Assembly (NCBI GenBank): GCA_004794785.1
Contig: SJOL01003794.1
Location: 14,102-78,101 of the forward strand
Source: Opisthorchis felineus
Taxonomy: Eukaryota > Platyhelminthes > Trematoda > Opisthorchiida > Opisthorchiidae
Direction of reading: 5' to 3'
Length of the DNA stretch: 64,000 nt
The notes under the pieces were generated by a model. It searched no databases. It was given only the letters and a program-made list of their open reading frames with translations, and was not told where the DNA came from. Every line of letters starts with the position of its first letter. Positions within the stretch are counted from its first letter, which is position 1. Both the position numbers and the translations under genes were made by a program. This document shows, piece after piece, positions 22,286 through 34,060 of this stretch.

Positions 22286-23954
22286 ATGCTTAGCAAACAG
22301 GTCAGCTTCTACTAGATCAACAACTAATCACTTGATTGCATCTCTCCTCGCCGTCTTACCTTTTCAGTCAAGTTTTTAGTATGACGATCAATAGCTACTA
22401 TGCGAAGTAAAATGTGGTAATGGACATCATCGTTCATTGAAGCGGTATTCATTGATCCACCAAGTGGTGATACGAATTACACTCGAGTAGGTAGAAGCCC
22501 ATGGCTGCCCTGTAACTGAAGGGAGCCAAAGGGCTTTGAGCTTTGCAGCTAAAGACAGTGCTCTCTTAATTCTGTGGAATGACTCGTGGCTTCACTTGGG
22601 AGCTGATTCACTTCGGGTGCACTTTGATCATTCATTCCAGATACAGTGCACCAATAAAACGTGGCAACTTCGGGCCTCACCACTTTAGGTGACATGAGAA
22701 AAACGGTTTCATAATCCACAAAAATCCCCACCATACTACGAGATAGGGCTGGTCCATCGAAAACCCACTGTTCAACATTCGCCCTAAATGTTGTCCCAAA
22801 CTCACTCAAAGCTGGTGCATGATTCGACTGCCCGTTTGCAGTTTCAGTGCAGCGGTTACAAGCTTTCTTGCTTTGCTGTTTCTAACGCAGGAAGAATATA
22901 CCATATTGAGGTGTTACTACCGAAGCAGCCCGCCTTTGCTTGCTCATGTATGCTGCTCTACATACATGAAATTAAAACACCAAATATGGACAGTTCGAAA
23001 GCGTGTGAAGGTGCTTGAAAAGTCCCAGGTTCATATGCAGTGGTCACGAACATAGGATATGCGACCCCCCTCCTGTGCTGTAAAACAACCCCGTTACCCT
23101 TTGAGTGTACGCAGCTGTTACTCGACGTATTCAGTGTACCTACTGATTCCAGTGCCTTGTTTTTCATCTCAATGTGTAACATGTACCACTGAACATTGAC
23201 TATAAACATTGCAGAGTCGAACTAATGTTTATTTCTCTTTAACTATTTTAAAGAGATGCACCCGCAAAGTTAATCTCGACGGAAGCTATTGAAACCAACA
23301 CATGAGAACCAGGGTTGGCAATAGATGTAGGCGGAAGAACTCTGTTCACAGAGATTGTAGTATAAAAACAGCAGTGGTACTCAACTAAAATGCAGATGTT
23401 GTACTTGTAAGTAATTTATGAATTTAACTGATATGAGTGGAAGGGTCATACGTGCTTCTAATAATCCTGTAGTTTATGATTTCATCTAACCGTGAGTTTT
23501 CATCGGCTTCAAAAGTACTGTTAAATCGGGAAAATACTGCGATGTTTTAAATATCGCTCCAACTGGGACTTCATGGTGCCTTTATGAGATACATTCGGTT
23601 GAATAGTATAAAACAATTGAATCAGTTTGATCTCCCTCTTTTCAAATCGTGTTGATCTCTGAATTGGTTCCTGCGTCCTCATGAATCCGATTTAGAACTC
23701 GAGTACGAGATGAAGTGTGCCGTAGGCGAATCTCTACTAACCGTACCACACCAATTAGTCAGGAAAGGTAGCTAATCATGATATTGTATTCACCGATATC
23801 GGTAATACTCCTGGTTTAAAAAATTACCACATTTTACGACCGGTATCTTGAGCCTGTGTCGGAGTTTTTCTTGACTGATCTCACCGGATGGATGAGGAAG
23901 TCGTATCACCTGATATCTCAACGTCAATCCGAAGATATTTTTAATGTTTTCATA
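22286..23954. other. Unrecognised DNA
   Basis: Short frames only. From about here base composition looks more AT-rich than in the LINE-dense first 21 kb. Confidence 0.35.
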
Positions 23955-23993
23955 AAGGAAACTACTCACAAGGTTGCTGAAAACTCCTCGACT

Positions 23994-24036
23994 GCCCACG
24001 ACCGGTTTTGCCCTTCTTGGGGCTCATCAGGTGTGC
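23994..24036 (-). ncRNA. Hammerhead ribozyme HHR1, core mutated
   Basis: On the - strand: CTGATGAG, stem II GCCC/GGGC with a CAAGAA loop, then AAAA where the catalytic core needs GAAA (G12 to A), then ACCGGT and the cleavage C. Stem I is GCACAC with GTGGGC, with one mismatch. Loss of G12 predicts no activity. Confidence 0.75.
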
Positions 24037-24288
24037 GCAGTCCCCGAGTTTCCGTCAACCTTATGTTCTACTTGAACCCAAATTGGACCGATTTCGAGAA
24101 ATACACTCATTTGCAAATCAATTTGGTTTTCACGGGAGACGCAACTGAATCTCTCGTTTATGATATTCTTCAACTGAATGTGCTGCACACAGGCCGCCTC
24201 ATGTTTCAGTTGGTACGATATTCGAGATATAGCGATACATGTATATTCGCAATGCACTACTCATAAGGTTGCTGGAAATTCTTCGACA

Positions 24289-24331
24289 GCCCACGACAGG
24301 TTTCGCCCTCCTTGGGGCTCATCAGGTAGGC
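24289..24331 (-). ncRNA. Hammerhead ribozyme HHR2, intact core
   Basis: On the - strand: stem I strand GCCTAC, CTGATGAG, stem II GCCC/GGGC, GAAA, CCTGTC, stem I strand GTGGGC. Both invariant core boxes are intact. Stem III is weakened (ACCTGT for the palindromic ACCGGT of the copy at 31.9 kb). Confidence 0.75.
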
Positions 24332-24345
24332 GCAGTTGCTGTATC

Positions 24346-26329
24346 TGGCAATCTGTAATGGAAAGATGCGTATACAATGCTCTCCCTAAGAGGCCCTCAC
24401 CCAAACTGGCATTCCCCGCCGGATTTCTATAGAGTTTACGATTTTTCTCCCAATGAACGATTTTACCCCCGGGGGATAGGCTGTGGTGGAAAAAATACAG
24501 CTAGAGCGGCGTACTTCAGTAGCTGTATGGCTGTTTTGAACAGCGTGAGTTTGGGACAATAGCCAACGCATCAATGGCTTCTACACTGCTCATAGCACGA
24601 TAAGGCTGAAAAATTGAAACCCACTAATCTACCATGACTTCTCAGGCTTAAGCTTGCTCTGAAATTGCAGAGATCAGCGCCCAGCTTGAATTCTACATTT
24701 CCAATGGTATTTGTTCGGCTGGGCGATTCAAACATTGATAGTTCTGTCATTTGGTTATCTTAGAATATCCGTATACCACTTGTTTTATTGAACGATATTT
24801 TGCACTGTTGTCGTTGACAACACTGAACGAGTAGTAAATACACTGGTTCCTATCAATTTGTCCCTGCTTTATAGGAACCCGTTCTGAAGAGGGCACTTTG
24901 TCCCGGTCCTATGAACTTTGCGGCTGGGTTGGTGAACAAAATGCCACCCTCAAAAGGGACTGTAAAATTTCAGCAACCTCAGGCCTACTACTCCGCGGCA
25001 GAGAGTAGTAGAACCCGGGGATGCGGTATTTGGTGTTGCAATTGATTTTTGATTAGTTGTAGAGATCCAGGATTCTAAATGGCTAGTTTCGCTGGTCTCT
25101 ATGCACACATCTTCGGTGCTGTCTTATGCGCTTGACGGCTGAACTTCCCGTGCAATTGTGTGGTCTCATGACCTGTGTGTGATATAGCAAATCACGGGAT
25201 GTACAATGGAGCACGACCTCAACGGCAGCTAGTCTATGTTTCCCAGTTAGCTCCAAAACACTTCCAAATATTGTGGTCCCAGTCATTTGTTAGAATCTCA
25301 CTTGAGTAGCTAATAATCTAGCCACATCAAGTCGCTCGAAAACCTCTCATCGGACAGTGGTCAGTTAATGTAGAGCCAAACGAAAAGTGTTACATGGTCT
25401 ACAGTATACTCCAGAATTAAAGAAGCCACAAAACACCAAGATATCACCAACTTTGGACCGTTTTACTCACTCACGACTACCGACTGCGAATTTCATCGGC
25501 ATCTATGACGATGAGATAAAGATTAGTTGTTATTGTTGGATCGTTTTCATGCGTGTAACCAATATACTAACATTGGTTTTTCGTGAAATCTACTTTTATC
25601 ACCTTGTTGTAGATTGTGTTCCTCACAAGATGATAAATCTGAGGACAGACCTTCAACCGGTTCAAGTAAATGTAAAACACTGGCTGAAAAGTAACAGCAG
25701 ACTGACTTTAGGATTGCGGGAAATACCACACAGTGTCTGCTTCAACTAATGAGATTCCGCGAATAAGCTGGGCATCTAGGATTGTAGAACCGTTCCACGT
25801 TTGTTGCCCATTATACTAGAATTATATCAAGCAGAATCACTAATAGGGACATAATAATGTAAAATATAAAACTGCAGCACTTTTTGTTGGGAAAGGTTAA
25901 TATTTCACTTGAGGTTCACGTAAAACTAAAGGCTTTATCGGCCCCTCCGAATGAAGACCTGTCTCTAGGGAGGACCGCTTGGCCTGGATCTCACGGCGGT
26001 TCTTACTGGCGCCTGGTTGCTGTATATCAGAGAAGGAATGTCATAGCAAAAAGTGGAAAGAAAGAGTAAGGCCCAGTGACTCACGATTGATCCATATTTC
26101 TTTTCGACCTTTACCCAGCACAAGCCTACCGCACGATGACAGACAAACCTTTGCTAACTCGTCTGACTCGAGAGTAGTAGCACGATCGTTACTAGGGTCG
26201 TTCATGTGCGATGTCCTGTTGGTCCACCAGCTCCGTCTAAGGAGAATCAAATCAGCTCTAGCCAAGAAACCATAAAGACCTCACAGCGCACTGTTTACCC
26301 GCAGCCTTCTTCGTTTGCAGTGACCATGT
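24346..26329. other. Unrecognised DNA
   Basis: The frame 25387-25749 (+, 120 codons) has no recognisable domain or neighbour support. No known repeat is seen. Confidence 0.35.
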
Positions 26330-26860
26330 CGTGACCTGTGCTGCGCGAAATTTCTGGCATCGGAGATGTCAAATAGAAGCGCCTTCTTTGGTAGACCGTG
26401 GTTAGGTTTGCGTACTACATGTCCCAACACAGCCTAATTGGTCTAGTTTACCGTCCTAGCTGTCCTGATTTTTTTTACCAAGCACTGGCTTTCGCGCTCT
26501 TCCAATGAGGGCACGGTGTGAACACAATATACTAAGGTGGTATTGGTGATTCAATATTTGAAGATAAAATGAGGTAGATTTTACCTCTGCCGCTGTACGG
26601 CGATACTGACAGACGTAACTTATTGGCGTCTATGCACCCAAGCTGTTACCCTCAATGTATTGTTTTCCCCGATCTACCCAATGAAAAGTCCACCGACACT
26701 CATTAGTTCACGCTTCAATCATATCAGCTTCTGCCTCCATTGCATAGCTATCCGCTCCTATCTCTCCGGATCGTCGGTGGAAACGAAACTGTGGCGGCCT
26801 AACCACTTCAATACATGTACGCGGTTTTTACAGATAAAGATGATTAAGCTTGTACGGCGA
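26330..26860 (+). pseudogene. RTE-like LINE 3' end fragment
   Basis: The stretch 26625-26850 aligns by eye with the LINE 3' end at about 8000-8215. Shared blocks include CACCCAAGCT/CATCCAAGCT, GAAACGAAACTGTGGC, GTACGCGGTT and a degenerate GATGAT tail. A possible WHRR segment near 26357 fits the C-terminal domain upstream. It is strongly decayed. Confidence 0.55.
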
Positions 26861-29579
26861 AAGTCTATTTGAAGCAGGCTACGTGATGGTGAGTAAAAGC
26901 CGTGAATCGACTTGACACAAGACGGAGGCAGACTCTCGAGTGTCAACTGTGCTGGATGGTCCTGCTAACTACCAGGGTTTTCTGCAAGTAGTCGTTTTTT
27001 AGTTCAGGTTGCAACAGTGCTGAGATGAAGTTGAATACTGATGAGTACTTCGACACAGTGGTTCGAACAACAAGTAAGGAACCGCAATTAACGATAACAG
27101 ATGCTGTTGAGGCCAGATGGCTTTGAAACCGCAATCGATATTTGTTTAAAAGTAGAAATATTCAACACGAATTGCATTATTATCGCGAAGAGACATCCAG
27201 ACGAATGTCACTGTTTTGTTGGAAAATTGGTTTCTTTCTAGTTAATTTTATTTTACAACCCACTACACAGGTGTTGAGTCCATCTTTCAACGAAAGTTAG
27301 GAAATCTCCCGTAATAATAATCAGTCTTCGGAAGGATATTATTTTACATATATTTATGGCAACCCTATAAGAATACCACCCTTGAGGAACACAAAGCGTT
27401 ATCCTAACAAAGCGTGCAACTAAGATGCGCGAGACGGAGGTTTGGGTGTATTTAATGTACGCTTGAGTTTAGAAACTGCTTCGTTATCACGACTGGTTTC
27501 ATTGTTCAGAGATATGCATCACATAAGCGGTATACGCGGTCTTCCGACTACATTGTCATTCAGAACCAGTGAAAGCTACAGCATAGCCATCCATCCTCTT
27601 CATGCATGCTGTGTCAGCGTCAATTGATGGGTTGTGAATAGGGATGGAAAGATCACCAAGTTTTTACCTCACTAGTACAGTCTTATATGCAGTGCACGTT
27701 GTGATCGCTCCCTTAGTTAGGGAGACATGATAAAATTGTTGGTTCATTTAGAGTAACAGCTGGTAGCCTGAACTAGTATCATTGGTATGTGTCATTGTTG
27801 ACTTGTGTTTCATCATGCTAGAAGAATGTCTATCGCACGGCTTGGTGGTCTTTGTATGGAAGAGGTTTTTATGAGGGGGGTTCCCACGTAGTCCAACAGA
27901 GAAATGTTTGGGGTTTGAGAAGTGTTCCCTCTAAGGGAGGAGTTTTGACCTGGAAACCTCAGCTGAGGGGATAACATATATTACAATATGTTACATATAA
28001 ATGTGTGCAAACTATCATGTACATGCAGGAATATGGTGCAGGTCACCAGCATACTCACCGGTCCATCGGATAAATATGACCTTCCGGAACCCAGATGAGT
28101 TCGTTCCAGTGAATACCCGCCCTATATTTTCATCCTAAGGGCGACAACACAATCGTCTGCAGGATTAACAGAAGACCGTCAGTTTATCCATTACTGCTTT
28201 GATAATGTGTCAATGGGGTGGTCTCAGTAACACCTACGTTTTGCTATACCACAGTGTTACACTGCAACTTAAGGGAATTGACGGACGATTCCGGCAACTT
28301 GATGCTAAACCGGTAGCTGGTATCAATCTCCATTGTTATACCATCATGTTTAGGCAGCCTGTTGGCTTTCAACAGGCCTCTGCGCATTCACCCGCCAACC
28401 TTATTCGCCAAGGTTGCCCGGTACCGCAATCGGCTCTACGCAAACCGTTTCTGGCTTCTCACTATGCGTAGGCGTTCGGTGGTTTGATCACTGTTGACCG
28501 GCAAATCCGATTAGGATGCTAGGTATTCATAGTTAGTGTGTAGTACACGTAGTACGTTGTGCCTGACAAAAAGCAACCCTATGTAGCGTTCAGACTGATC
28601 TACTATGTAGTGATCACTAAATAGTGGCCTGAAAAATTACGGTTGAGCAAGCGTGTCATTAGGATAGGTTCTGAATGACTTCTGCCAGGGTTTCCAGTAA
28701 TAAACAGTTGTTTTCTGTTCCTGGCCAGGGGGATATGAAGGCACAAGCGAGATTGGGTCATTTTATGAGGCCTTTACTTTTCTCCGACATGTTTTTCGTT
28801 GGCATCTTTTTCTTTTTCTGATTCGGATCTGAGTATAGTGGTAGTAGAGTGTAGTGGTAGTCGTTGGGCATCATTCGAGGGACATGAACCAACCTCAGGA
28901 GTCGATGAAGATTAATCACATCTCCAGGTTTAACCACTTTACGTCCACGGAAGACATGAGTGCATATGCGTGACACGCTGTGTCACATTTCGAAGTTGCT
29001 CATGTGCTACTACCACCGGACGAGCGATACAGTCTGTAATCAGCGACTTCAAACACGAAATCCGACGAAACTTTCCATCGCGGCGTTATCACGTTTCAAT
29101 TCTGTACGGAACTGACCTGAACGAAGCTACCTATATGTTCTTTTAGTGAGAATTTATATTTCGGCACCGCCATAGGCGATGAAGGTTTCCTGAAGTATCT
29201 CTGACCGTTCTGATTCGAGAATGGTCACCCGTCTATTGTCAGTGGCCCTGAATTGTAATCCAGAGGTGGAGAGCGTGGTCGGCGGTCTTGACCAGATCTA
29301 AGTACCTAGCACTTGATAGTGAAAACAGAATTCCCTAGCGGTTAGCTTCAGTTGCCAGTCGGTTGGTGGTGTTGTGCGGTACCTGCATTTCAGCTTCTGC
29401 TGCAACCTTTAGCACTTTTTTCATATAGAACTTCAGCGCTCAACCGTTGAGTCTGAAGAGAGTAGACTCAAAATGTGCACAGCTGAATATGTCGTCCATA
29501 ACTGAGCTACCCCATTGATGGTAGACTCCCCGAAAAGTTCAGTTGCATAGGTGGACCAGACCAGAAGCTCACTTTTGGA
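26861..29579. other. Unrecognised DNA
   Basis: No supported gene. The frame 28199-28471 (+) contains an RQGCP-like text near 28408, but without other RT motifs it is not called. Confidence 0.35.
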
Positions 29580-30215
29580 GTCTTTGGAAAATTGACAATT
29601 TTATTGCCAACCAATTCTGGATCAGTAAATCCGAAGAGGAGTTCTGTCCACAAGGTTAAAGGCTGCTAGGATAACCAGAAATACTACGACGACTTGATGG
29701 TGATGGGTATGACGCTGTTCTGGAAGTTTTCGTAAGGTAAAATTGTGTTCCATACTCTTCTAGGTTCAGAGTTTCATGCGCCACGATGAACCTTCGAACA
29801 ATGTGTGTTGGTAAAATCTTGGATACAAACAAATTGATGCGTATCAAACTGCGATTTGCGCACTGATCGAGAGCGTTTTCATAAGTATCACTGAAGCACA
29901 GTGCCTCCATCAGCTATATTGTTCTTAATAGACATGATCACACCGTGGATCTCGTCTGTTGTAGGCGATTAATGGGCACTGATAATCAAGCTTCTTGGAC
30001 CACCTGAGACGCTGAGTTGAAACCTCGAGGTAGATTAAGCCTTTCACATTGGCGTCACACACAGCAACGCTTGCGTCAATAAAAATTTGATGCTCACTGC
30101 CTACACACACCGGAAACTTTTCCCAAAAACGTTTAGATCCAGAGCTGAGTGACCTGGTAAAGCGTGATTGTAGGCTACTTTCATTTCCTTTGCTCGGGAC
30201 CTCAACCAATATTCT
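29580..30215 (-). pseudogene. RTE-like LINE copy G, linker and RT fragment
   Basis: On the - strand, RSRAKEM-like text and NHALPGHS (about 30110-30195) match the linker segment before the RT. VSKILPTHIVRRFIVAHETL (about 29770-29830) matches the RT block after NHRGISL. QVVVVFLVILAAFNLVDRTP (about 29640-29700) matches motif A, where the catalytic Asp is not recognisable. The GFRPGRG block is destroyed by a frameshift. It is a dead fragment. Confidence 0.65.
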
Positions 30216-31429
30216 TTATCCTGCTTCACACCTATTGATAGCTGACGATTTCGATAGTGTGAATGATCAGCAGGTATCGCCCGTCGGATGAGTAGACTCA
30301 GCAGTTATCCGTGATTTGGCATGTCACTTGGGCACTCCACAGATCCTAATTCTGCATTTTGCATGTCACACCTGATGCTGGACTAAATCTTTAATGCAGG
30401 AAGAAGTGCATATTTCGAATTTGGAGGCGAGTTCAAGGCGAAAATTACGCAGTGTGGATGGTTGTAGGCGGGGTCGAGTTAGCATGAAAAAACTTGCACT
30501 GACGAGTTCGTGGCCTCATTCTGCACTGTTTTCCAATATGACCGACAGTTTTAAGTGGTCTCCTTCTGTCGGGTTTTTCGGATATTTGTTTTCACCAAGG
30601 TTTCAACGGGCACGTGCAGTTATAAATATGAATATAATATGGTGCATGAGGGTGAAGCAGATGCTGTCTTATTGTGCCGACATGGGGATTTACACACACT
30701 AGAAGGTTGGAAATGATCGGAGAAAAGTGACAGGTTCGACGAATCTGAGTCACTGCTTTCATGTGGCGTTTCTGCGGACACGAGAAGGGCCAACGTTTTC
30801 CAATAATGATCACTTCGGTCTTCGTGATTACGTCCAACAGGTGACCTGGAAACGATTAGCTGACACTCGACAATTCCCTTGGAATGATTCAACCGGATTG
30901 GCAAGACGAATTTATGCATCAGATGATCGCGCGTATGGTGTGTTTAACTTTGCGGGCTCCATTGAAGGATGACAGATGCTCATTCACTCTCTGAATCAAG
31001 TGCCGATTTTTACAATACACATCGTTTATGCCACTTTCGCACACGAAAGAATGGATAAAAATGGTCATGAAGTGGTACTTCATCCTTGATCTCGTTACTG
31101 AGACACCGGTGCCTAGTGAAGTAGGCGCTAAGCTCCGAGGGATAAAATATTATTATTGGAAAAAATTCAGTCTTTTTCTTATGGTTTCGGAAGTTCTACC
31201 ATTTCCAATAAGCGGCCTGATGAAATAAGCCCTCTTGAGAACGGAATTTGTCCTTTCATTAGGACTACTCTACCTTGAGTGTCTCAGGACGAATTTATCT
31301 GAATACCTTTCACTGTCAGAGCCTTGGAAACGGAAACTCGTTCATCTCCAACAGTGCCATCAGTGCGAACTTCACGGGCTTTATTTGCCAGACAATCAGA
31401 TTGTTGATAGCGTGAAGAGAATTGGGATT
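30216..31429. other. Unrecognised DNA
   Basis: Overlapping opposed frames (30394-30702 +, 30620-30919 -) have no known domain. No repeat is recognised. Confidence 0.35.
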
Positions 31430-31490
31430 TTTCGGTGGGGAGTTCATGTTTGTAAGGGAGCCCAACCTATGCTGAAAAGCCAAGAAGCAC
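31430..31490 (+). repeat. Short fragment of the tRNA/hammerhead repeat family
   Basis: The text around 31462-31490 (CCTATGCTGAAAAGCC and following) matches the block at 45369-45385 and, more loosely, at 39507-39527. It is inside a 129-codon frame (31235-31624) that is otherwise unrecognised and probably not a gene. Confidence 0.45.
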
Positions 31491-31893
31491 ATAATCATAG
31501 ATCGTTTATATTTCATCTCTACAGAACTATGGATGTTTTTTTAAATTCAATACCCACTTCAGCTTTTGGTACGGACGTTTCTCATCTCCCGTTTCTATGG
31601 CCGGCTCTGCTAGTATGCATTTAAAACAGTTTTTTGTTTGGTGTTTCCGATAAGACTGTGCAATGGAATTCCATCACCTGTTTAGAATAGCTGCTTCAGG
31701 TATTCAGTGCTTCCGAATATCGGTGACAGAAACTTATCAGTGGGACATAGTCAGCCTACAGTATGACCGTTAGTCATTGTGGTCTAAATAAGTGGGTAAG
31801 AGAACCATCATGTCATCTAGCTAAATCCGAAAAAGAACCATAAATTGATATTCGTAATGCACTACTCATAAGGTTGCTGAAAATTCTTCGACA

Positions 31894-31936
31894 GCCCACG
31901 ACCGGTTTCGCCCTTCTTGGGGCTCATCAGGTAGGC
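31894..31936 (-). ncRNA. Hammerhead ribozyme HHR3, intact minimal core
   Basis: On the - strand in order: GCCTAC (stem I), CTGATGA, GCCC-CAAGAA-GGGC (stem II, 4 bp and 6-nt loop), GAAA, CCGG, T, C, then GTGGGC (stem I). Stem I has 6 pairs including one G-U. It can extend by GAC/GTC past an asymmetric internal loop. ACCGGT is a loopless palindrome, so stem III can only form between two copies (dimer), as in other animal minimal hammerheads. The predicted cleavage is after the C of GGTC. This is the best preserved ribozyme in the window. Confidence 0.85.
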
Positions 31937-31992
31937 GCAGTCCCCGAGTTTCCGTCAATCTTATGTTCTACTTGAGACCAAATTGCACGAAA

Positions 31993-32161
31993 TTAGCGAA
32001 ATACACTCATTTGCAAACAAATATCTTAGCAACTGAAAAATGAGGCGGCCTGGTGCAGCACATTCAGTTGCGTGGAAACATCACAAACGAGAGATTCAGC
32101 TGGGTTCCAGGTGAGTCTCTCGCAAAACCAAATTTGTTTGCAAATGAGTGTATTTCGCTAA
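31993..32161. repeat. Perfect 30-bp inverted repeat
   Basis: Positions 31993-32022 and 32132-32161 are exact reverse complements over 30 bp, with a 109-bp spacer. The spacer holds a smaller stem, GAGAGATTCA with TGAGTCTCTC (about 32090-32122, one mismatch). Confidence 0.92.
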
Positions 32162-33889
32162 CCATAAATTGAGTTAATTTGTGACGAAGACGTACTGCAT
32201 TATAACAAAAACAATTACGCAATACTCGGTGTGTACCGGGTTATCGCGCGTTGCTACCCGGAGTGGTTTAGCTTTGTCCCCTTCAGCCTTTGCTGCAAGT
32301 ACTAAATGTTCCGTGATTAGATATTTTTCCAGGCGGGTCACGTCCAGAAAATAGCCACATACTGTGTAAGAATAATGTATCGACCATTTGACGTGGCAGT
32401 TAGCTGGTAAGTGTGAATTAATGTATCGGATATGGCTATTTTTGCACTTCATCTTGGGGAGTAAGTAAGTCAATGATGGAACCTGGAAGGGTTTTCTATT
32501 TGTCCCGAAGTAAGGCGTGTTTCCTTGAGGGAGGAATCTATCTTGTCAAACTTGTTTTCTCGTGGGTCGTGTTAGGTCGTAAGGGCCAGTAATTTAAACG
32601 CAGTTGTTTACACTGAACTGATACAGTGAGTTCTTACTAAGGTCAAGATTGGCTTGAATGATATTGTCAGCTGACATAAGTTTACAGAAGCGGAAAATTA
32701 GAATTTTTTCTGTTCATTACAGTAGGAGTCGTTCTGGAACAAAATGTTAATCCTTAGGAGGAGTTAAATTCTTCTGGTTCAGCTGTTAGGGTGAATCAGG
32801 AAACCCTGTGATTTTTAATTCCTTATTTGTCTCGCTGTGATAAATGAAATAGCTAAATCATCAATCATACAAAAATCGACAGAACCGGGTAAATGGCCAT
32901 ATCACATAGTGAAAACAGCAGGTGGAGCCTGGGGCAGAGAAATCATAGACTAATATATGAGCGTAAGGACTCACCAACGGTTAACTTGAATTGTAAATAA
33001 GCCATCCAAGCCCGTCCTGAACTTAAGTGTTGACGACAGCGTTGACCATCTGGTAAGTGCATAACAGGTTCACTTAATCAATGATTCAGGTCTAGTTGGA
33101 CCCTGGACAAAAAGCGCAAATTCACCTATTTCAACTCGCGTTTTTTCCTAAGGACATGTATTCAGCTTGCGACGAATTATTCTGTAACAGATCGGTGGAT
33201 CACACTCTAGAGGTGTTTCGTATAGTGTTGTTGTCTTCGTCATTGCGATGGATGCAAAACGGCTGTTCTGGCACAGCTGTAACATGAAGTGCGAAGGACT
33301 TCAGTGAAACTCGAGGTCCCCTACTATTATAACAAGAAGTCAGCCAAATGGATGAACCGTGATTCACACCCACATTCCGGATCCCAAATACGATCGTTTA
33401 TATATCTCCTGAATTGGGGGCCGCAATTGAGTTCATAAATTCGCGTTCGCTGTGCGTGTTTCCTTACTGAACCTATTCCATGAGCAGGAAAGGAGGGCAG
33501 ACTTTTCTGTGAACATCCCCGGTTCTTGTAGGCTTATCGTTGTCAATCACAATGTGGTGGAAAGCTATTTCTGGTCAGCTGTTACACATCTTTGGCGCTG
33601 TACCTCCTCAGCGGACTACGAGCTGTTCGGCTGTTTGTTTTTACTTCGCCTATCCGAATTTGTTCTCTTTTGCTTTCCGAACTTTATTGTCTTCTAGTCT
33701 GTTTACCACCATTCCGAAGGAGTGGTCTGACCTCTGTTGTTCCAGGCTTATTCTATAGTTTCGTCGCACCGTCCTATTCCTCAAGCAATGGCCGCAGGAA
33801 CGCTGTGGTCACCGATTACCGCACGAGTGCTTCTGTACTGCACAGTTGCCTGATTCAGTTGCACTACCTATCCGGGTACGCTAGAAATT
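32162..33889. other. Unrecognised DNA
   Basis: Overlapping frames at 33452-33957 (+, up to 121 codons) are hydrophobic but show no known family. No gene is called. Confidence 0.35.
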
Positions 33890-34060
33890 TACCTGTAACT
33901 TCCGCAACGACTTCAACGGGGCTGAAGGACTTAACTTACGGAAGTGAATCTTGGTGACGAGGTTCAAGACACGTAACTTAAAGTCGTCGAAGCATAACTG
34001 TGGGAACATAGATTAATGATACCACAACTGTAGAAGTTGTGAAAGGCATACGGTATCCCC
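33890..34060 (+). pseudogene. Possible LINE C-terminal remnant
   Basis: LTYGSESW at about 33931-33954 resembles the LLYGCETW motif of RTE-like LINE C-termini. The text after it in shifted frames (EVQDT, then LWEHRL) fits the following VEDTRR...WEHR stretch. It is short and weak; chance is possible. Confidence 0.3.

Larger units (their letters stand above)
23955..24345 (-). mobile_element. Retrozyme-like tandem dimer with two hammerheads, 295-bp period
   Basis: Two homologous hammerhead motifs in the same (-) orientation start 295 bp apart (23994 and 24289), with one full repeat unit between them. On the - strand the unit runs from the cleavage site at HHR2, through blocks seen in the other copies (CAGCAACCTTATGAG, GAGGCGGCCTG, ACGAGAGATTCAG, GCAAATGAGTGTATTT, GACGGAAACTCGGGGAC), to HHR1. 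There is no protein-coding frame. Tandem units of a few hundred bp with type-I hammerheads at each junction define metazoan retrozymes, non-autonomous retroelements that give circular RNA. Confidence 0.8.
31850..32161. mobile_element. Retrozyme-like fold-back copy
   Basis: The left part, 31858-32022, is a - strand retrozyme copy with a well-kept hammerhead (31894-31936) and adjoining body. The right part, about 32030-32161, is the body module in the opposite (+) orientation. The two meet as an inverted junction, giving a perfect 30-bp inverted repeat (31993-32022 with 32132-32161). A one-step template switch or inverted insertion would produce this. Confidence 0.8.

Noticed and set aside
28395..28420. 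RQGCP text as a reverse transcriptase
   Set aside because: A single short match with no other RT motif nearby in any frame.
31210..31250. CTGATGA on + strand as a hammerhead
   Set aside because: No complementary stem II and no GAAA box; only GAGAACGG follows. Treated as chance.
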